DNA of 64,000 bases from Melioribacteraceae bacterium (GTDB lineage: Bacteria; Bacteroidota; Ignavibacteria; Ignavibacteriales; Melioribacteraceae). The position numbers were made by a program, and so were the translations under genes. The notes beneath the pieces are model-generated. The model was not told the origin of the DNA and did not search any database. It was given only the letters and a program-made list of their open reading frames with translations. Shown piece by piece: positions 61,846 through 64,000 of this stretch. Each line of letters opens with the position of its first letter. Positions within the stretch are counted from its first letter, which is position 1. The DNA is taken from assembly GCA_027030245.1 (NCBI GenBank), contig JALVFE010000035.1, positions 124,001 through 188,000 of the forward strand, read 5' to 3'.

Positions 61846-62265
61846 ATGGAAAAAGAAATAAAAAGAACAATAGTTTCAGTTGGACTTTTAATTGCATTTT
61901 TAGTTTTATTTCAGGCATGCCACGAAAAACAATTAGTCACTTCACCGCCCGAGATATCCGAAGTAACGGTTTTCACATCAAAGTTATCCGTTACATCGCC
62001 GGAACGATGGGAAACATGGTACATGGAAAGAACTTACGAAATCCGTTGGAAACCAACAAAAGAAGTAAGATTCGTGAAAATGGAATTGGTAAGAAAATTA
62101 AAACCGAAATTAACGATTATTCCCTCAATTCAAAACACAGGATATTTCAAATGGACAATACCGACTACGATATACCCTTCGCGCCACTATAGAATTAAAA
62201 TTACTGATTTGGAAAATCCGGAAATCGTAAATTATAGTGACGAATTCACAATAAAAGAATTATAG
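61846..62265 (+). CDS. Small Kre9/KNH-like predicted lipoprotein
   Basis: A 139-residue protein. The N-terminal hydrophobic segment (about 9-24) ends LFQACHEK, giving a possible lipobox Cys near residue 25. The remaining beta-rich domain (about 45-137), with SPERWETWYMERTYEIRW, GYFKWTIPTTIYPSRHYRIK and DEFTI, resembles the Kre9/KNH fold ('Ser-Thr-rich GPI-anchored' family) found in fungal cell-wall and bacterial surface proteins. It probably acts on the cell surface or periplasmic face. It lies upstream of the pullulanase gene, 167 bp away, and a link is possible but unproven. Confidence 0.7.
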   Translation: MEKEIKRTIVSVGLLIAFLVLFQACHEKQLVTSPPEISEVTVFTSKLSVTSPERWETWYMERTYEIRWKPTKEVRFVKMELVRKLKPKLTIIPSIQNTGYFKWTIPTTIYPSRHYRIKITDLENPEIVNYSDEFTIKEL

Positions 62266-62432
62266 AGCTCAGCAGAAGAATTAGAGTAGAACATATTAGT
62301 CATAACTGTAATATTAAGGTAAAATCCTCATCTGTTCACACCCCAAGCGGATTTTTATAATGTTTGCCTAATTCCACGTTTTTATTTTAGCCATAATTTG
62401 TTAATTTCCGTTAACATATTTCGATTATAAGA

Positions 62433-64000
62433 ATGAATAGAAAATTCAATATAGCACTAATTGTAATAATTTTAATATTTTTTAACTTAAATATAAAGGG
62501 AACTGGTTTGTTTATTTCCGAAAATAAAAATCTCCGTCAAGAAAATAACATATCAAAAAAGTCAGACTTGTCGAATTTGGATTCACTCTACAGCACAAAA
62601 AAACTCGGCTCTTACATAAAGGAAAATAAAACATATTTCCGTTTGTTTGCACCGAATGCAAAAAAAGTTTTACTAGTAGTGTTCGACCATGTGGAAGATT
62701 CCACAGGCAAGACTTACGAAATGGCAAAAGATCCGGACGGGGTTTGGGAAAGCATAATAGATGAAAATCTTAAGGGGAAGTATTACGGTTATAAAGTTTT
62801 ACATTCGGGAAACAGCGCACCCGAAGAACTTCCTCTTTGTGTCGATCCTTATGCGAAAGCCGTCGCCTCTTTCACAACTTATCTTAATCCTCGAAAATCA
62901 ATAGTTTACGAAAACGAATACGATTGGGGAAACGATACATGGATACAAAGGAATTGGCGCGATTTGATTATTTATGAAATGCACGTGCGGGATATGACGG
63001 CACACAATTCTTCCGGTGCAAAACTACCCGGAACGTACGAAGCTCTTACGGAAGAGAATATTTCCGGCGGTCTTCCCTACCTAAAAAAATTGGGGATTAA
63101 TACGGTAGAACTTCTGCCGGTTATGGAGTTCGGCAATATGGAAATTCCATACAAAGATTCACTTAACGGATTTTACAATACTTGGAATCCGTATGAACAA
63201 AATCATTGGGGATACATGACGTCCAATTTTTTCGCACCGGAAGCATATTACAGCGAAAGTTGGAAAAATTTGAAACGCAACGTCTGGATGGGAAAAGACG
63301 GTAAACAAGTAAATCAATTCAAAGATATGGTAAAAGCATTCCACAAAGCCGGTATAGGCGTAATCATGGATGTTGTTTTCAATCATTTATCCGAATACGA
63401 ATTGGGAAACTTAAAGCAAATAGATCAAAAGTATTATTTCCGGTTGGACGAAAACGGTAATTTTATTTCGCAAAGCTATTGCGGAAACGATTTGAAAACC
63501 GAACGCCCGATGGTAAGAAGATTAATTATCGACAGCATTCTTTATTGGATGAAAGAATATCATATCGACGGATTCCGTTTCGATCTGGGCAAGTTAATCG
63601 ATTGGATAACAATTGAAGATGTAATTTATGAAGCGCGGAAAATTAATCCGAATGTTGTTTTTGTCTGCGAACCTTGGGGCGGCGGATATGATCCGAAAGG
63701 ATTTTCACTACGCGGTTGGGGAGCATGGAACGACCAAATACGTAACGGAATTAAGGGAGAAAACCCTTTTAACGGTCAAGGCTGGATTTTCGGGAAATGG
63801 TACGGTAATAATAACAAAGAAAGAATAAAAAGTTACGTTCGTGGAACTTTGGAAAAGGATTTCCTCGGGCTTTTCCAAAAACCTGAACATTCGGTTAATT
63901 ATCTTGAATCGCACGACGGTTACACTCTAGGCGATTTTATTCGCATCGGCAGCGGAGAAGTTGATCCGGATAAAATAATCACCGATGTCGATTCCCACGT
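62433..64000 (+). CDS. Pullulanase-type GH13 enzyme, 3' end outside window
   Basis: The frame opens with ATG at 62433 and stays open to the window end, giving 522 codons of an incomplete protein. Order: signal peptide (about 1-25), an N-terminal CBM48-like domain (about 50-150, with YFRLFAPNAKKVLLVVFD), then the GH13 barrel with the pullulanase marker YEMHVRDMT, DVVFNH, GFRFDLG (nucleophile Asp about 384), CEPWG (acid/base Glu about 412) and ESHDGY (third Asp about 494). All three catalytic residues are in place. It should cut alpha-1,6 branches in pullulan or glycogen outside the cytoplasm. The missing 3' end would carry the barrel end and C-terminal beta domain. Confidence 0.93.
   Translation, partial: MNRKFNIALIVIILIFFNLNIKGTGLFISENKNLRQENNISKKSDLSNLDSLYSTKKLGSYIKENKTYFRLFAPNAKKVLLVVFDHVEDSTGKTYEMAKDPDGVWESIIDENLKGKYYGYKVLHSGNSAPEELPLCVDPYAKAVASFTTYLNPRKSIVYENEYDWGNDTWIQRNWRDLIIYEMHVRDMTAHNSSGAKLPGTYEALTEENISGGLPYLKKLGINTVELLPVMEFGNMEIPYKDSLNGFYNTWNPYEQNHWGYMTSNFFAPEAYYSESWKNLKRNVWMGKDGKQVNQFKDMVKAFHKAGIGVIMDVVFNHLSEYELGNLKQIDQKYYFRLDENGNFISQSYCGNDLKTERPMVRRLIIDSILYWMKEYHIDGFRFDLGKLIDWITIEDVIYEARKINPNVVFVCEPWGGGYDPKGFSLRGWGAWNDQIRNGIKGENPFNGQGWIFGKWYGNNNKERIKSYVRGTLEKDFLGLFQKPEHSVNYLESHDGYTLGDFIRIGSGEVDPDKIITDVDSH

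Noticed and set aside
1-64000. tRNA, rRNA, insertion-sequence transposase, integrase or phage genes
   Set aside because: None could be recognised on reading the sequence and the translated frames. Absence is by eye only, without tRNAscan or profile searches.

Overview
The window comes from a Gram-negative, moderately AT-rich bacterium of the Bacteroidota/Chlorobi side of the FCB group; I think class Ignavibacteria is the best fit. The reasons are a GldA/GldF/GldG-type ABC cluster with a DUF4340 protein, an OstA-like LptA relative, a CcoN-CcoO fusion oxidase, DUF5916 and TSP3-OmpA outer-membrane proteins, and promoters that combine TTGACA with a TAnnTTTG-like -10 box. No rRNA or tRNA gene was seen, so the placement is inference.

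Layout. 0-5.5 kb: a tightly overlapped minus-strand operon for galactosamine/tagatose 6-phosphate catabolism (AgaS, KbaZ/GatZ, EamA permease, PfkB kinase, KbaY-type aldolase, exported beta-helix protein cut by the window edge), divergent from a DeoR regulator (5.8-6.5 kb). 6.6-11.6 kb: a TetR regulator and a three-gene envelope system (MMPL/RND pump, LolA-fold periplasmic protein, DUF1302-like barrel) with the same 16-bp operator before tetR and before the pump. 11.6-22.1 kb: stomatin/NfeD pair, methyltransferase, multi-PAS histidine kinase, CBM9/DUF5916 barrel, YyaL-type thioredoxin-domain lipoprotein, FMN reductase. 22.2-26.3 kb: the Gld-type ABC cluster.

26.3-29.3 kb is an accessory pocket: a vapBC locus whose toxin has lost its N-terminus, an intact MntA/HepT (MNT/HEPN) pair, an unrecognised AT-rich gene, and a decayed second copy of the mntA-hepT junction. 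29.3-36.0 kb is an ordered KDO/LPS-export run (ruvB, kdsA, kdsC, unknown gene, kdsD, lptC, OstA-like, lptB). 36.2-45.1 kb: OmpA with TSP3 repeats, a PAS kinase plus NtrC-type regulator, a Wzc-like co-polymerase and an enlarged WecA/TagO-family transferase. 45.1-50.8 kb: GH20 hexosaminidase, PhoU and Na/Pi transporter, SpoIIE phosphatase.

50.9-52.2 kb is the most unusual stretch. A DUF3800 gene lies between two copies of the clpB 3' end placed exactly 1200 bp apart, with clpB's probable original terminator left beside the displaced tail and a 16-bp-stem hairpin inside the segment. This looks like a small cassette that entered the 3' end of clpB and restored the reading frame. After clpB come a YceI protein, a complete cbb3 oxidase operon (ccoI-S-NO-Q-P in transcription order), a small Kre9/KNH-like lipoprotein, and a pullulanase-type GH13 gene that runs off the right edge.

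Themes: amino-sugar and glucan use (aga operon, GH20, GH13), envelope building (KDO, Lpt, Wzc/WecA, RND-LolA-barrel), microaerobic respiration, and two small accessory sites with toxin-antitoxin or cassette-like content and clear recombination scars.
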